Positions 50,300 to 59,539 of a DNA stretch of 64,000 nt are shown here, piece after piece. Origin of the DNA: Couchioplanes azureus (GTDB lineage Bacteria > Actinomycetota > Actinomycetes > Mycobacteriales > Micromonosporaceae). The DNA is taken from positions 580,389-644,388 of the forward strand of contig NZ_BMQY01000002.1 in NCBI RefSeq assembly GCF_014648355.1, written 5' to 3'. Under the pieces are notes generated by a model, which saw nothing but the letters and a program-made list of their open reading frames with translations, did no database searches and had not been told where the DNA came from. Within the stretch, counting starts at the first letter, position 1; each line of letters begins with the position of its first letter. Made by a program: the position numbers and the translations under genes.

Positions 50300-51306
50300 T
50301 CGGCTTGTGGGACACCACCGGCACCGAGGTCGTCAAGGCGCTCGCGGCCGAGCGGCGCAGCGCCGGCGGCGTGGCCTCCGGCCTGGCCCTCACCCTGGTC
50401 GCCGTGGTGGAGGAGAAGAAGGTCCGCGAGGCGGAGGCCGCCGCCACCATCGCGGCGTCCGCCCACCCGTGCCGCCTGCTCATCGTGGTCCGCTCCGATC
50501 TGGAGGGCCGCAGCCGGCTGGACGCGGAGATCGTCGTGGGCGGGCGGCTGGGCCCGGCCGAGGCCGTCGTGATGCGCATGTACGGCCGCCTCGCCCTGCA
50601 CGCCGAGTCGGTGGTCATGCCGCTGCTCGCCCCGGACGTGCCGGTGGTGACGTGGTGGCACGGTGAGCCGCCGGACGTCATCGCCAACGACTTCCTCGGC
50701 GTCGTCGCGGACCGCCGCATCACCGACAGCAAGCTCGCCGCGGACCCGGTCGCCGCCCTGCGGCAGCGGGCGGTCGACTACGCGCCCGGTGACACCGACC
50801 TGACCTGGACCCGCATCACGCTGTGGCGCACGCTGGTGGCGGGCGCGTTCGACACCACCGACGAGCGGGTCACCGGCGCCACGGTCGTCGCCCCGGCCGA
50901 CGACCCCACCGCCGCCCTGATGTGCGGGTGGCTGAAGTCCCGGCTGGGCATCGAGCCGACGTGGGAGTACACCGACCGGGCCCCGCGCATGCACTCGGTG
51001 CAGCTCTCCTGCGCCAACGGCGACTGCGTCACGGTCACCCGCGAGGAGGGCACGGCGCTGTTCAGCCGCACCGGGCAGGAGCCGCGTTACATGCCGCTGC
51101 CGAAGCGGCCGGTCGGCGACGAGCTGGCCGAGGAGCTGCGCCGGCTGGACGCCGACCAGATCTACGGCGAGGCGCTGGGCGCCATGGCCGGCCTGCCCGG
51201 CCTCGACCGCAAGCCGGCGATGCGCGTCCACGTGTGGAAGGACCCGGCGCTGGCGGCCCGCGAGGAGGCCGGTGCCATGGCGGGCCCCGGCGGTTCCGCC
51301 GCCTGA
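50296..51306 (+). CDS. opcA: Glucose-6-phosphate dehydrogenase assembly protein OpcA
   Basis: This 336-residue protein activates or assembles Zwf in cyanobacteria and actinobacteria. It has the typical N-terminus (GLWDTTGTEVVKALAAERR), PCRLLIVVRSD, VTWWHGEPP and ITLWRTLVA. Its ATG overlaps the zwf stop, so the two products are made together. Confidence 0.95.
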   Translation: MIGLWDTTGTEVVKALAAERRSAGGVASGLALTLVAVVEEKKVREAEAAATIAASAHPCRLLIVVRSDLEGRSRLDAEIVVGGRLGPAEAVVMRMYGRLALHAESVVMPLLAPDVPVVTWWHGEPPDVIANDFLGVVADRRITDSKLAADPVAALRQRAVDYAPGDTDLTWTRITLWRTLVAGAFDTTDERVTGATVVAPADDPTAALMCGWLKSRLGIEPTWEYTDRAPRMHSVQLSCANGDCVTVTREEGTALFSRTGQEPRYMPLPKRPVGDELAEELRRLDADQIYGEALGAMAGLPGLDRKPAMRVHVWKDPALAAREEAGAMAGPGGSAA

Positions 51307-51321
51307 GTCACTAAGATCGAC

Positions 51322-51354
51322 GGGGCCGCTCCGCCGTTGCGCGCGGGCGGCCCC
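51322..51354 (+). terminator. Weak hairpin after opcA
   Basis: GGGGCCGC pairs with GCGGCCCC across a 17-nt loop, 15 nt after opcA. Partial termination at best. Confidence 0.3.
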
Positions 51355-51405
51355 GCCGTCCGGGTAGCCGGCCCGGCGCGGGGCGCCGAGGTGCTGAGGA
51401 GTCCG

Positions 51406-52125
51406 ATGAGCGAGACCGTTGTCGTGGTAGTTCCGGACGCCGACATCCTGGCGTCGGTGGTGGCGGCCCGGCTGGTCACCGCGATCGTCGACGCGCAGGC
51501 GGTGCGCGGCCGGGCGGACGTGGTGCTGACCGGCGGCCGGGTCGCGGCGAAGGTGCTGCGTGCCGTCGGGGACCTGCCGGCGGCGGCCGCCGTCGACTGG
51601 TCCCGGGTCGACCTGTGGTGGGGTGACGAGCGCTTCCTGCCCTCCGGCGACCCCGACCGCAACGAGACCCAGGCCCGCGAGGCCCTGCTGGACAGCCTGC
51701 CCCTGGTTCCGGAGCGGGTGCACGCGATGCCGCCGGCGGACGGCCCGGACGGCGACGACGCGGCGGCCGCGGCGGCCCGCTACGCCCACGACCTCGCGGC
51801 CGGCGGCGCCACCTTCGACGTGCTCATGCTCGGCGTCGGCGAGGACGGGCACGTGGCCTCGCTGTTCCCCGGCCACCCGGACGCGACCGCCGAGGGCACG
51901 GTCACGGCGGTGCACGACAGCCCCAAGCCGCCGCCCACCCGCATCTCGCTCACCATGCCGGCGATCCGGTCGGCGGCAGAGGTCTGGCTGGTGGCGGCCG
52001 GGCCGGACAAGGCCGCCGCGGTCGGCGCCGCCCTCAGCGGTGACGCCTCCCTCCCGGCGGCCCGGGCGACCGGCGCGGCGAAGACGGTGTGGCTGCTGGA
52101 CACGGCGGCGGCCGCCAAGCGCTGA
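51406..52125 (+). CDS. pgl: 6-phosphogluconolactonase
   Basis: This 239-residue enzyme hydrolyses the Zwf product. Family motifs are VLTGGRVAAKVL, WWGDERFLP and MLGVGEDGHVASLFPGHP. It completes the oxidative branch. ATG 51406 follows a TGAGGAG Shine-Dalgarno. Confidence 0.95.
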   Translation: MSETVVVVVPDADILASVVAARLVTAIVDAQAVRGRADVVLTGGRVAAKVLRAVGDLPAAAAVDWSRVDLWWGDERFLPSGDPDRNETQAREALLDSLPLVPERVHAMPPADGPDGDDAAAAAARYAHDLAAGGATFDVLMLGVGEDGHVASLFPGHPDATAEGTVTAVHDSPKPPPTRISLTMPAIRSAAEVWLVAAGPDKAAAVGAALSGDASLPAARATGAAKTVWLLDTAAAAKR

Positions 52126-52133
52126 ACGAGACG

Positions 52134-52165
52134 AAAAAAGCCGCCCCGCGGTCTGCGGGGCGGCT
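52134..52165. terminator. Bidirectional intrinsic terminator pgl/fliQ
   Basis: An 11-bp stem (AGCCGCCCCGC / GCGGGGCGGCT) with a 5-nt loop; on the minus strand it is followed by six T, so it is a true intrinsic terminator for fliQ and stops pgl as well. Confidence 0.88.
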
Positions 52166-52180
52166 CTCGTGTGTCCGGGT

Positions 52181-52453
52181 TCAGGACATCAGCAGCGTCG
52201 GGAGCTTCTCGAACAGCTGCGTCGTGTACGTCATCATCTCGTGCAGCATCCAGTTGCCCGAGAACAGCATCGCCGCACCCACCGCGATCGCCTTCGGCAC
52301 GAACGACAGCGTCGCCTCCTGGATCTGCGTCACCGACTGGAACAACGAGATCGCGAAGCCGATCAGCAACGCCGTCAGCAGCACCGGCGCGCTCATCTTC
52401 GCCGCGATGGTCATGGCCTGCAGTCCCAGCTCAACGATCTGCGTGTCCGTCAT
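52181..52453 (-). CDS. fliQ: Flagellar export apparatus protein FliQ, isolated
   Basis: This 90-residue protein matches FliQ, a two-helix component of the flagellar type III export gate. MTDTQIVELGLQAMTIA, LLTALLIGFAISLFQSVTQI and QEATLSFVPKA are diagnostic, and the two hydrophobic helices are intact. ATG 52453 has GAGGA upstream. No other flagellar gene is in the window; fliP and fliR normally flank fliQ. Presence of a functional gene fits a motile actinomycete. Confidence 0.92.
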   Translation of the reverse strand: MTDTQIVELGLQAMTIAAKMSAPVLLTALLIGFAISLFQSVTQIQEATLSFVPKAIAVGAAMLFSGNWMLHEMMTYTTQLFEKLPTLLMS

Positions 52454-52543
52454 GCCATCCTCTTCGGGCCCCCCGCGGATCCACCGAGTGCACAACGGGC
52501 GCACGACGGTTGCAGTCAGGTTCGCGCCGGCGGAATCCTCAAG

Positions 52544-52951
52544 TCAGGCCCGGGACGAGATCTGCTGCACCGCCCAGCCGTTGCCGTCGGGGTCGCTGAA
52601 GAAGAGGAACCCGACGTTGTCCAGCGGGTCCGGCGTGGGGCGGGGGTTCTCCCCGACCTTCTGCACGTCGCTGACCGGCACGCCGCGGGCCACCAGCTCG
52701 GCGTGCGCCCGGTTGATGTCCGGCACCACCAGTTGCAGGCCCCTCAGCGACCCCGGCACCATCTCCGGCACCACGCCGCGACCGATGACGATCGAGCAGC
52801 CGGAGCCGGGCGGGGTGAGCTGCACGATCCGCGCGTCGTCGCCGATGACGGTGTCGTGGTCGACGACGAAGCCGAGCTTGCCGGCGTAGAACTCCTTCGC
52901 CCGGTCGATGTCCGAGACCGGAACGATCACCACTTCCAGCGTCCAGTTCAC
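52544..52951 (-). CDS. VOC-family (glyoxalase-like) protein
   Basis: This 135-residue protein has two beta-alpha-beta-beta-beta modules: LEVVIVPVSDIDRAKEFYAG at the start and FLFFSDPDGNGWAVQQI at the end. It resembles glyoxalase/dioxygenase-like proteins of unknown substrate. The N-terminal metal His is replaced (VVIVPV), so metal binding is uncertain. GTG 52951 follows CAGGAT by 6 nt. Confidence 0.82.
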   Translation of the reverse strand: MNWTLEVVIVPVSDIDRAKEFYAGKLGFVVDHDTVIGDDARIVQLTPPGSGCSIVIGRGVVPEMVPGSLRGLQLVVPDINRAHAELVARGVPVSDVQKVGENPRPTPDPLDNVGFLFFSDPDGNGWAVQQISSRA

Positions 52952-52957
52952 CGGCCC

Positions 52958-52963
52958 ATCCTG
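52958..52963 (-). promoter_or_regulatory. -10 element of a leaderless transcript (VOC gene)
   Basis: CAGGAT on the minus strand lies 6 nt before GTG 52951. Confidence 0.4.
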
Positions 52964-53000
52964 ACAGGTACGCGGACCGCCCGGGGACCCCTCGCGGACG

Positions 53001-53429
53001 TCACGGCGACGAGGTGGGCGAGACGTTGTCCGGGCCGCCCGTCGGAAACCCGCTGTCCGACGGCGACGGGACCGACGGACCGGGCGATCCCGAGGGGTCC
53101 ACCGGCCCCGGTCCGCCGGACGGATCCCACGACGGCTGCCCGGACGGATCCCACGACGGCTGCCCGGACGGATCGAGCGGACCCGGCGCGGCCGGGGCGT
53201 TCGGCGCCGGGCCGGAGCCGTCGTTCCCCCGGGGGAGGAGGGCGGCGCCGACGACGGCGAGCGCGAGGGCCATGCCCACCGCCGCCGCCACCAGGCGCCA
53301 CCGCAGGGCCGGAATCCGCCGCCCGGGCGACATCGCGGTCGGCGGGACGGCGGGTGCCAGAGCGTCGGCCGTGACCGCGCGCGCCCGCGCCTCCAGCGCC
53401 GCCCGCAACCGCTCCTCGAGCGCGCTCAT
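53001..53429 (-). CDS. Membrane-anchored Pro/Ser-rich protein, possible anti-sigma partner
   Basis: This 142-residue protein has a helical N-terminus (SALEERLRAALEARARAV), one membrane segment (~45-66, WRLVAAAVGMALALAVVGAALL) and an outer tail rich in Pro, Ser, Gly and Asp, including DPSGQPSW repeated (24-bp DNA repeat, 53121-53168). It lacks a ZAS zinc motif. Its ATG overlaps the sigma factor stop, a position where anti-sigma factors usually lie, so a regulatory partner role is inferred. Confidence 0.7.
   Translation of the reverse strand: MSALEERLRAALEARARAVTADALAPAVPPTAMSPGRRIPALRWRLVAAAVGMALALAVVGAALLPRGNDGSGPAPNAPAAPGPLDPSGQPSWDPSGQPSWDPSGGPGPVDPSGSPGPSVPSPSDSGFPTGGPDNVSPTSSP
53121..53168. 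repeat. 24-bp coding tandem repeat
   Basis: Two exact copies at 53121-53144 and 53145-53168, with a partial third, encode the repeated DPSGQPSW in the external tail of the membrane protein. Confidence 0.9.
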
Positions 53430-54010
53430 CGCCGCTCTCCCAGCAGGCCGCGCAGGAGGGTCAGCGCCCGGTGTGCGGTCGACTTCACGGTGCCCCGGGA
53501 CACGTCCAGCACGTTGGCGATCTCTTGTTCCGACATCTCCGACCAGTAGCGCAGCACCATCACCTGACGCTGCCGTACCGTCAGCTTCGCTAGTGCCGCC
53601 AGCACCTCGTGGTCTCCCTCGCTCAGCAGCATCTGGTCCTCGGCGGCCGGCACGGTGCCCGCCGGCGGCGGCACGTACGCCCGCGCGGTGCGGCGGCGCC
53701 GCAACGCCGAGCGCGCCGCGTTCATCACCCCGGAGGTGAGGTAGGCGTCGGGGTCCTCGACGGAGCGCAGGTGCGCGCCGTGCCGCCGGAAGAGCGACGC
53801 GAACACGTCCTGCACGATGTCCTCGGCCGTGCCCAGGTCGTCGACCATGAGCACGGCCAGCCGCACCAGCCTCAACCGGCGTGCGTGGTACAGCTGGTTG
53901 ATCGCCGGGGGCCCGGACGACGCCGTGCCCCGGACCGGCGCCGGGGATCCGGACAACGCGGAACGCCACCACCGCAGCAGGGGGCGGGCCAGGGGCAGAG
54001 CGAGAGACAT
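53426..54010 (-). CDS. ECF sigma factor (SigE-like)
   Basis: This ~194-residue sigma-70-family factor has region 2 (INQLYHARRLRLVRLAVLMV, DDLGTAEDIVQDVFASLFRR) and region 4 (VRQRQVMVLRYWSEMSEQEI, ANVLDVSRGTVKSTAHRALT). It resembles the actinobacterial SigE-type ECF group. ATG 54010 is the likely start. It lies between a secreted repeat protein and a membrane protein in one operon, suggesting an envelope stress circuit. Confidence 0.9.
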   Translation of the reverse strand: MSLALPLARPLLRWWRSALSGSPAPVRGTASSGPPAINQLYHARRLRLVRLAVLMVDDLGTAEDIVQDVFASLFRRHGAHLRSVEDPDAYLTSGVMNAARSALRRRRTARAYVPPPAGTVPAAEDQMLLSEGDHEVLAALAKLTVRQRQVMVLRYWSEMSEQEIANVLDVSRGTVKSTAHRALTLLRGLLGERR

Positions 54011-54026
54011 GGGGCGCGGCCTGGGG

Positions 54027-54527
54027 TCAGCGGGTCCGGGTGGGCGACGGTACCGCGCTGGGTCCAATCGTCGTCGGCGTCACGTCCGGCCCGGGGACGG
54101 CGGATCCGCTCGGCATCGGCTCGGCGGCGGGTCCGCTCGGCATCGGGCACGGCGGGTACGACGGCGACGGCATCGGAATCTCGAGCCACGCCGACGACGA
54201 GGGCATCGGCGTTGCGGGCCACGCCGACGACGAGGGCATCGGCGTTGCGGGCCACGCCGACGACGAGGGCATCGGCGTTGCGGGCCACGCCGACGACGAG
54301 GGCATCGGCGTTGCGGGCCACGCCGAGGCCGAGGGGCCTTCGGGGCCGGGCGACGGCAGTCCCTCGCCCTCGCAGGGCAGGTCGCCGGCCGGCGGACTGG
54401 GCTGCACGCCCGGCGCCGGGCGCGGCCCGGTCGCCCCGGCGAACGCGGTGGCGGCATAGCCTCCCCCGAGCAGGACGAGGGCGGACACGGCGACGGTGTA
54501 CGTGGCGGTACGGGCGGTCAGACGCAT
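54027..54527 (-). CDS. Secreted Pro/Ser-rich repeat protein
   Basis: This 166-residue protein has a signal peptide or anchor (YTVAVSALVLLGGGYAATAFA) and a mature region of low complexity. The core is an 11-residue repeat (WPATPMPSSSA) four times, then related PMPSPS and EPMPSGS segments. No domain is recognised. It is first in the operon with the ECF sigma factor, 16 nt ahead of it. It could span the wall as a spacer; speculation. Confidence 0.65.
   Translation of the reverse strand: MRLTARTATYTVAVSALVLLGGGYAATAFAGATGPRPAPGVQPSPPAGDLPCEGEGLPSPGPEGPSASAWPATPMPSSSAWPATPMPSSSAWPATPMPSSSAWPATPMPSSSAWLEIPMPSPSYPPCPMPSGPAAEPMPSGSAVPGPDVTPTTIGPSAVPSPTRTR
54185..54316. repeat. 33-bp coding minisatellite, four copies
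   Basis: Exact copies at 54185-54217, 54218-54250, 54251-54283 and 54284-54316, followed by a diverged partial unit. Each encodes 11 residues in frame. Confidence 0.97.
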
Positions 54528-54631
54528 CGGGCGACTCCACGGCTCGGTGACGAGGTCTCACCGGGAGGGACGCGCGACGGCGGAAAAGGTTGGCGCCGAA
54601 ATGGTGACGCAGGACACAGATCTTGGCCGCC

Positions 54632-54637
54632 TAGACT
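54632..54637 (+). promoter_or_regulatory. -10 element of a leaderless transcript (GNAT)
   Basis: TAGACT lies 7 nt before GTG 54645. Confidence 0.5.
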
Positions 54638-54644
54638 TCCGTAA

Positions 54645-55262
54645 GTGCAGCCTGTGATCCGCCCATTCCGTTCGAGTGACCTCGACGCCGTGTACGACAT
54701 CTGCGTCCGCACCGCCGACGCGGGTGGCGACGCCCGTGGCCGCTACTTGTCCGACCGGCTCATGGGCGACATCTTCGCCGCGCCCTACGTCGTCCTGGAG
54801 CCCGAGCACGCCCACATCCTCGACGACGGCACCGGCACGGCGGTCGGCTACGTGCTCGGCACGGCCGACACCGCACGCTTCGCCCGCCGCTACCGCGACG
54901 AGTGGCTGCCCGCGACGGCCGGGCGCTACCCGGCGCCGAACGACCCGCCGGTGACACCGGACGACGAGATGCTGGCCCTGCACCACCACCCGGAGCACAT
55001 GATCGTGCCCGAGCTGGCGGACTATCCGGCCCACCTGCACATCGACCTGCTGCCCGGCTGGCAGGGCAGGGGCTGGGGGCGGAGCCTGATCGGCAGGTTC
55101 CTGCGGGGACTCCGCGCGGCCGGCGTGCCCCGCGTCCACCTGGGCATGGCGTCCGCGAACACCGCGGCGAGAGCCTTCTACCGCCGCCTCGGCTTCGTCG
55201 AGCTGGACGTGCCGGGGGCAGCCACGGTCACCTACCTGGGCCGCGACACGACCCCGGTGTAG
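54645..55262 (+). CDS. GNAT-family N-acetyltransferase
   Basis: This 205-residue protein begins IRPFRSSDLDAVYDICVRT, has the acetyl-CoA motif LLPGWQGRGWGRSLI (Q/RxxGxG/A) and ends with AARAFYRRLGFVEL. The acidic YPAHLHIDLLP strand and the insertion near 80-115 resemble the acetyltransferase-like domain of bacterial O-GlcNAcase-type proteins. Acceptor unknown. Confidence 0.88.
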   Translation: MQPVIRPFRSSDLDAVYDICVRTADAGGDARGRYLSDRLMGDIFAAPYVVLEPEHAHILDDGTGTAVGYVLGTADTARFARRYRDEWLPATAGRYPAPNDPPVTPDDEMLALHHHPEHMIVPELADYPAHLHIDLLPGWQGRGWGRSLIGRFLRGLRAAGVPRVHLGMASANTAARAFYRRLGFVELDVPGAATVTYLGRDTTPV

Positions 55263-55264
55263 AC

Positions 55265-55606
55265 CTACTCCCCGCGCCGCTGCCGGACCTTCGCGAGCGC
55301 CTCGGCCAGGATCGCCGCCCCGTCAGCCTCCGAGCGCCGCTCCTTCACGTACGCAAGGTGGGACTTGTAGGGCTCGACCCGCATCCGGCCCGGCGGGTTG
55401 GCCGGGTCGAGGCCGGCCGGCTGGCCGCACCGGGTGCAGTCCCAGGTCTCGGGCGGGGGTGCGTCGGCGGCGAACCGCACCTCCACCTCGTGCCCGCCCG
55501 AGCACCAATACCTCACCTCCCGGCAGGGTGCGAGCTCGCTGCGCTCATCGGGGCGCATCGGGCTGGAGCCGATGCGGCTGCCGCGGATGGCACTGCCACT
55601 GGACAC
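55265..55606 (-). CDS. rbpA: RNA polymerase-binding protein RbpA
   Basis: This 113-residue actinobacterial transcription activator binds sigma group 1/2 factors and RNA polymerase. The basic N-terminus (AIRGSRIGSSPMRPDE), zinc-ribbon-like core (Cys in RYWCSGGHE and DCTRCGQP) and the sigma-interacting C-terminal PPGRMRVEPYKSHLAYVKER are all present. GTG 55606 has AGGAG upstream. It is followed by the convergent GNAT gene. Confidence 0.96.
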   Translation of the reverse strand: MSSGSAIRGSRIGSSPMRPDERSELAPCREVRYWCSGGHEVEVRFAADAPPPETWDCTRCGQPAGLDPANPPGRMRVEPYKSHLAYVKERRSEADGAAILAEALAKVRQRRGE

Positions 55607-55663
55607 GGATGTGACTCCTGTCTTTCAGGGGCGGTACAGCTTGTTCGAGGGCGATACAGCGGG

Positions 55664-55703
55664 AAAAACAACCGCGCGGCCCGGAAAACACCGGACCGCG
55701 CGG
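55664..55703 (-). terminator. Intrinsic terminator of secG
   Basis: On the minus strand CCGCGCGGTCCGG pairs with CCGGGCCGCGCGG (one mismatch) around a 6-nt loop, followed by TTGTTTTT. It separates secG from rbpA. Confidence 0.85.
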
Positions 55704-55770
55704 CAGAGTCTACGACTCCCTCAGGCGCCTCAGGAAGGGTTGTTGACGAACCGTAAGAAGCTGGTCGTTC

Positions 55771-56025
55771 TCAGGCGGCCTGGGCGAGCTTCAGCCAGAG
55801 GCCGAGGCCGACGATGCAGGCGAACCACACGATGCCCACCAGCACGGTGTAACGGTCGAGGTTCTTCTCCGCGACCGAGGAGCCGGCCAGGCTGGAGGTG
55901 ACGCCGCCGCCGAACATGCTGGACATGCCGCCGCCCTTGCCGCGGTGCAGCAGGATCAGCAGGGTCAGCAGGATGCTGGTGATGATCAGCAACACGATCA
56001 ACGTGTACGCGAACGCGATCGGCAT
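55771..56025 (-). CDS. secG: Protein translocase subunit SecG
   Basis: This 84-residue two-TM protein stimulates SecYEG export. TM1 is YTLIVLLIITSILLTLLILL, the conserved loop HRGKGGGMSSMFGGG and TM2 VLVGIVWFACIVGLGLWL. ATG 56025; the operon gap-pgk-tpiA lies upstream and a hairpin intervenes. Confidence 0.95.
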   Translation of the reverse strand: MPIAFAYTLIVLLIITSILLTLLILLHRGKGGGMSSMFGGGVTSSLAGSSVAEKNLDRYTVLVGIVWFACIVGLGLWLKLAQAA

Positions 56026-56084
56026 GGTCCGGTCATTCCTCTCGAAGGGCACTGCAGCGCCACCACAATAGCGGGCGCAGGAGG

Positions 56085-56110
56085 AACCAGCCGCCCTGGG
56101 GCGGCCGGTT
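56085..56110 (-). terminator. Hairpin between tpiA and secG
   Basis: An 11-bp stem with one G-U pair (AACCGGCCGCC / GGCGGCTGGTT on the minus strand) and 4-nt loop. Its right arm sequence GGGGCGGCCGGTT recurs at 56162-56174. No U-run. Confidence 0.5.
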
Positions 56111-56188
56111 TCGCACGACGGACCATCGCGGGCCGTGCGCGCGGAACCAGGCCATGAGGATGGGGCGGCCGGTTCCTCATCTTAGAGC

Positions 56189-56980
56189 TCAGCGCTGGAC
56201 GTGCTCGCGGAACCGGACGATCGAGGCGAACTCCTCGGCGTCCAGGCTCGCGCCGCCGATCAGCGCCCCGTCGACGTCCGGCTGCGCCATGATCGCGGCG
56301 ATGTTCGCCGCCTTCACGGAGCCGCCGTACTGGATCCGCACCGCGTCGGCCGTCTCGGCGCCGTACTTCTCGGCGAGCCGCGCCCGGATGGCGCCGCACA
56401 CCTCCTGCGCGTCCTCGGGCGTGGCGGTCTTGCCGGTGCCGATCGCCCACACCGGCTCGTACGCGATGACGATGCTCTTGACCTGCTCGGCCTTGAGCCC
56501 GTCGAGGGCGCCGTCGAGCTGGGTGCAGCAGTGCGCGACCTGCCCGCCGGCCTCGCGGATCTCCAGCCCCTCGCCCACGCAGAGGATGGGCGTGAGCTCG
56601 TTGGCGAGCGCCGCCTTCACCTTCGCGTTGACCAGGGCGTCGTCCTCGCCGTGGTACTCGCGGCGCTCGGAGTGCCCGACCACCACGTAGGAGCAGCCCA
56701 GCTTGGCGAGCATCGCGCCGGAGATCTCACCGGTGTACGCGCCGCCCTTGTGCTGCGACAGGTCCTGGGCGCCGTACCCGATCTTCACCTTGTCGCCGTC
56801 GATCGCCGTCTGCACGCTGCGCAGGTCGGTGTACGGCGGCAGCACGACCGCCTCGACGTCGGTGAGCTGCTGCTCGGTGAGGCTGGCGGCCAGCTTCTGC
56901 ACCAGGAGGATCGCCTCGAGGTGGTTGAGGTTCATCTTCCAGTTGCCGGCCATGATCGGCCGGCGGGTGACGTCCGTCAT
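56189..56980 (-). CDS. tpiA: Triosephosphate isomerase
   Basis: This 263-residue TIM barrel interconverts dihydroxyacetone phosphate and glyceraldehyde 3-phosphate. AGNWKMN holds the Lys, VGHSERRE the His and [11 protein letters not shown] the catalytic Glu. The start lies 2 nt from the pgk stop. Confidence 0.97.
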   Translation of the reverse strand: MTDVTRRPIMAGNWKMNLNHLEAILLVQKLAASLTEQQLTDVEAVVLPPYTDLRSVQTAIDGDKVKIGYGAQDLSQHKGGAYTGEISGAMLAKLGCSYVVVGHSERREYHGEDDALVNAKVKAALANELTPILCVGEGLEIREAGGQVAHCCTQLDGALDGLKAEQVKSIVIAYEPVWAIGTGKTATPEDAQEVCGAIRARLAEKYGAETADAVRIQYGGSVKAANIAAIMAQPDVDGALIGGASLDAEEFASIVRFREHVQR

Positions 56981-56982
56981 GC

Positions 56983-58179
56983 TCAGCTCTCCAGCGCGGC
57001 GAGACCCGGCAGGGTCTTGCCCTCGAGGTACTCCAGCGACGCGCCGCCGCCGGTCGAGATGTGTCCGAACGCGGACTCGTCGATGCCCAGCGTGCGCACG
57101 GCCGCGGCCGAGTCGCCGCCGCCCACCACGGAGAAGCCGTCGATCTTCGTGATCGCCTCGGCCACGCCCCGGGTGCCGGCCGCGAACGGCGCCAGCTCGA
57201 ACACGCCCATCGGCCCGTTCCAGAACACGGTCTTCGCCGACCCGATGGCCTCGGCGAACAGCGCCACCGACCGCGGACCGATGTCCAGCCCCAGCCGATC
57301 AGCCGGAATTTCCGAAATGTCGGAGATGTCGTGCTCCGCGTCCGCGGCGAACGCGGTCGCCGCGACGACGTCCACCGGCAGCACGATCCGGCCTTCGGCC
57401 GACGCCAGCAGCTCCGCGCAGGTGGAGATCATCTCCTCTTCGAGCAGCGACTTGCCGACCTCGTGGCCCTGGGCCTTGAGGAAGGTGAAGCACATGCCGC
57501 CACCCACGAGCAGCTTGTCCACCTTGGGCAGCAGCGCCTTGATCACGGCAAGCTTGTCGGAGACCTTCGAGCCGCCGAGCACCACCACGTAGGGCTGCTC
57601 CGGGCTCTCGGTCACCCGCCGCAGCACCTCGACCTCGCGCCGCACCAGGCCGCCGGCGAAGTGCGGGAGCCGGGCCGGCACGTCGTACACCGAGGCGTGC
57701 TTGCGGTGCACCGCGCCGAACGCGTCGTCGACGTACGCGTCGGCGAACGCGGCCAGCTGGTCGGCGAACGCGCCCCGCTCGGCGTCGTCCTTCGCGGTCT
57801 CCCCCGCGTTGAAGCGCAGGTTCTCCAGCAGCAGCACCTGGCCGTCGGCCAGGGCCGCGACCGACTCCGAGGCCGAGGCACCCACGGTGTCGGAGGCGAA
57901 GACCACCGGGTTGCCGAGCAGCTCACCGAGGCGGGTGGCGACCGGCGCCAGGGTGAACTTGGGGTCCGGGGCGCCCTTGGGGCGTCCCAGGTGCGAGCAC
58001 ACGATCACGCGGGCACCCGCGTCGCGCAGCGCCACCAGCGTCGGCAGGACCGCGCGGATGCGGCCGTCGTCGCTGATGACCGTGGGGTCGCTCTTGTCGA
58101 ACGGGACGTTCAGGTCGGCGCGCACCAGCACGCGCCGACCCGACACACCCTCGCCGAGCAGGTCGTCGAGAGCCTTCAC
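56983..58179 (-). CDS. pgk: Phosphoglycerate kinase
   Basis: This 398-residue glycolytic kinase makes ATP from 1,3-bisphosphoglycerate. [23 protein letters not shown] and [11 protein letters not shown] are characteristic. GTG 58179, 5 nt after gap. Confidence 0.97.
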   Translation of the reverse strand: MKALDDLLGEGVSGRRVLVRADLNVPFDKSDPTVISDDGRIRAVLPTLVALRDAGARVIVCSHLGRPKGAPDPKFTLAPVATRLGELLGNPVVFASDTVGASASESVAALADGQVLLLENLRFNAGETAKDDAERGAFADQLAAFADAYVDDAFGAVHRKHASVYDVPARLPHFAGGLVRREVEVLRRVTESPEQPYVVVLGGSKVSDKLAVIKALLPKVDKLLVGGGMCFTFLKAQGHEVGKSLLEEEMISTCAELLASAEGRIVLPVDVVAATAFAADAEHDISDISEIPADRLGLDIGPRSVALFAEAIGSAKTVFWNGPMGVFELAPFAAGTRGVAEAITKIDGFSVVGGGDSAAAVRTLGIDESAFGHISTGGGASLEYLEGKTLPGLAALES

Positions 58180-58184
58180 GAGAC

Positions 58185-59539
<1,355 letters not shown>

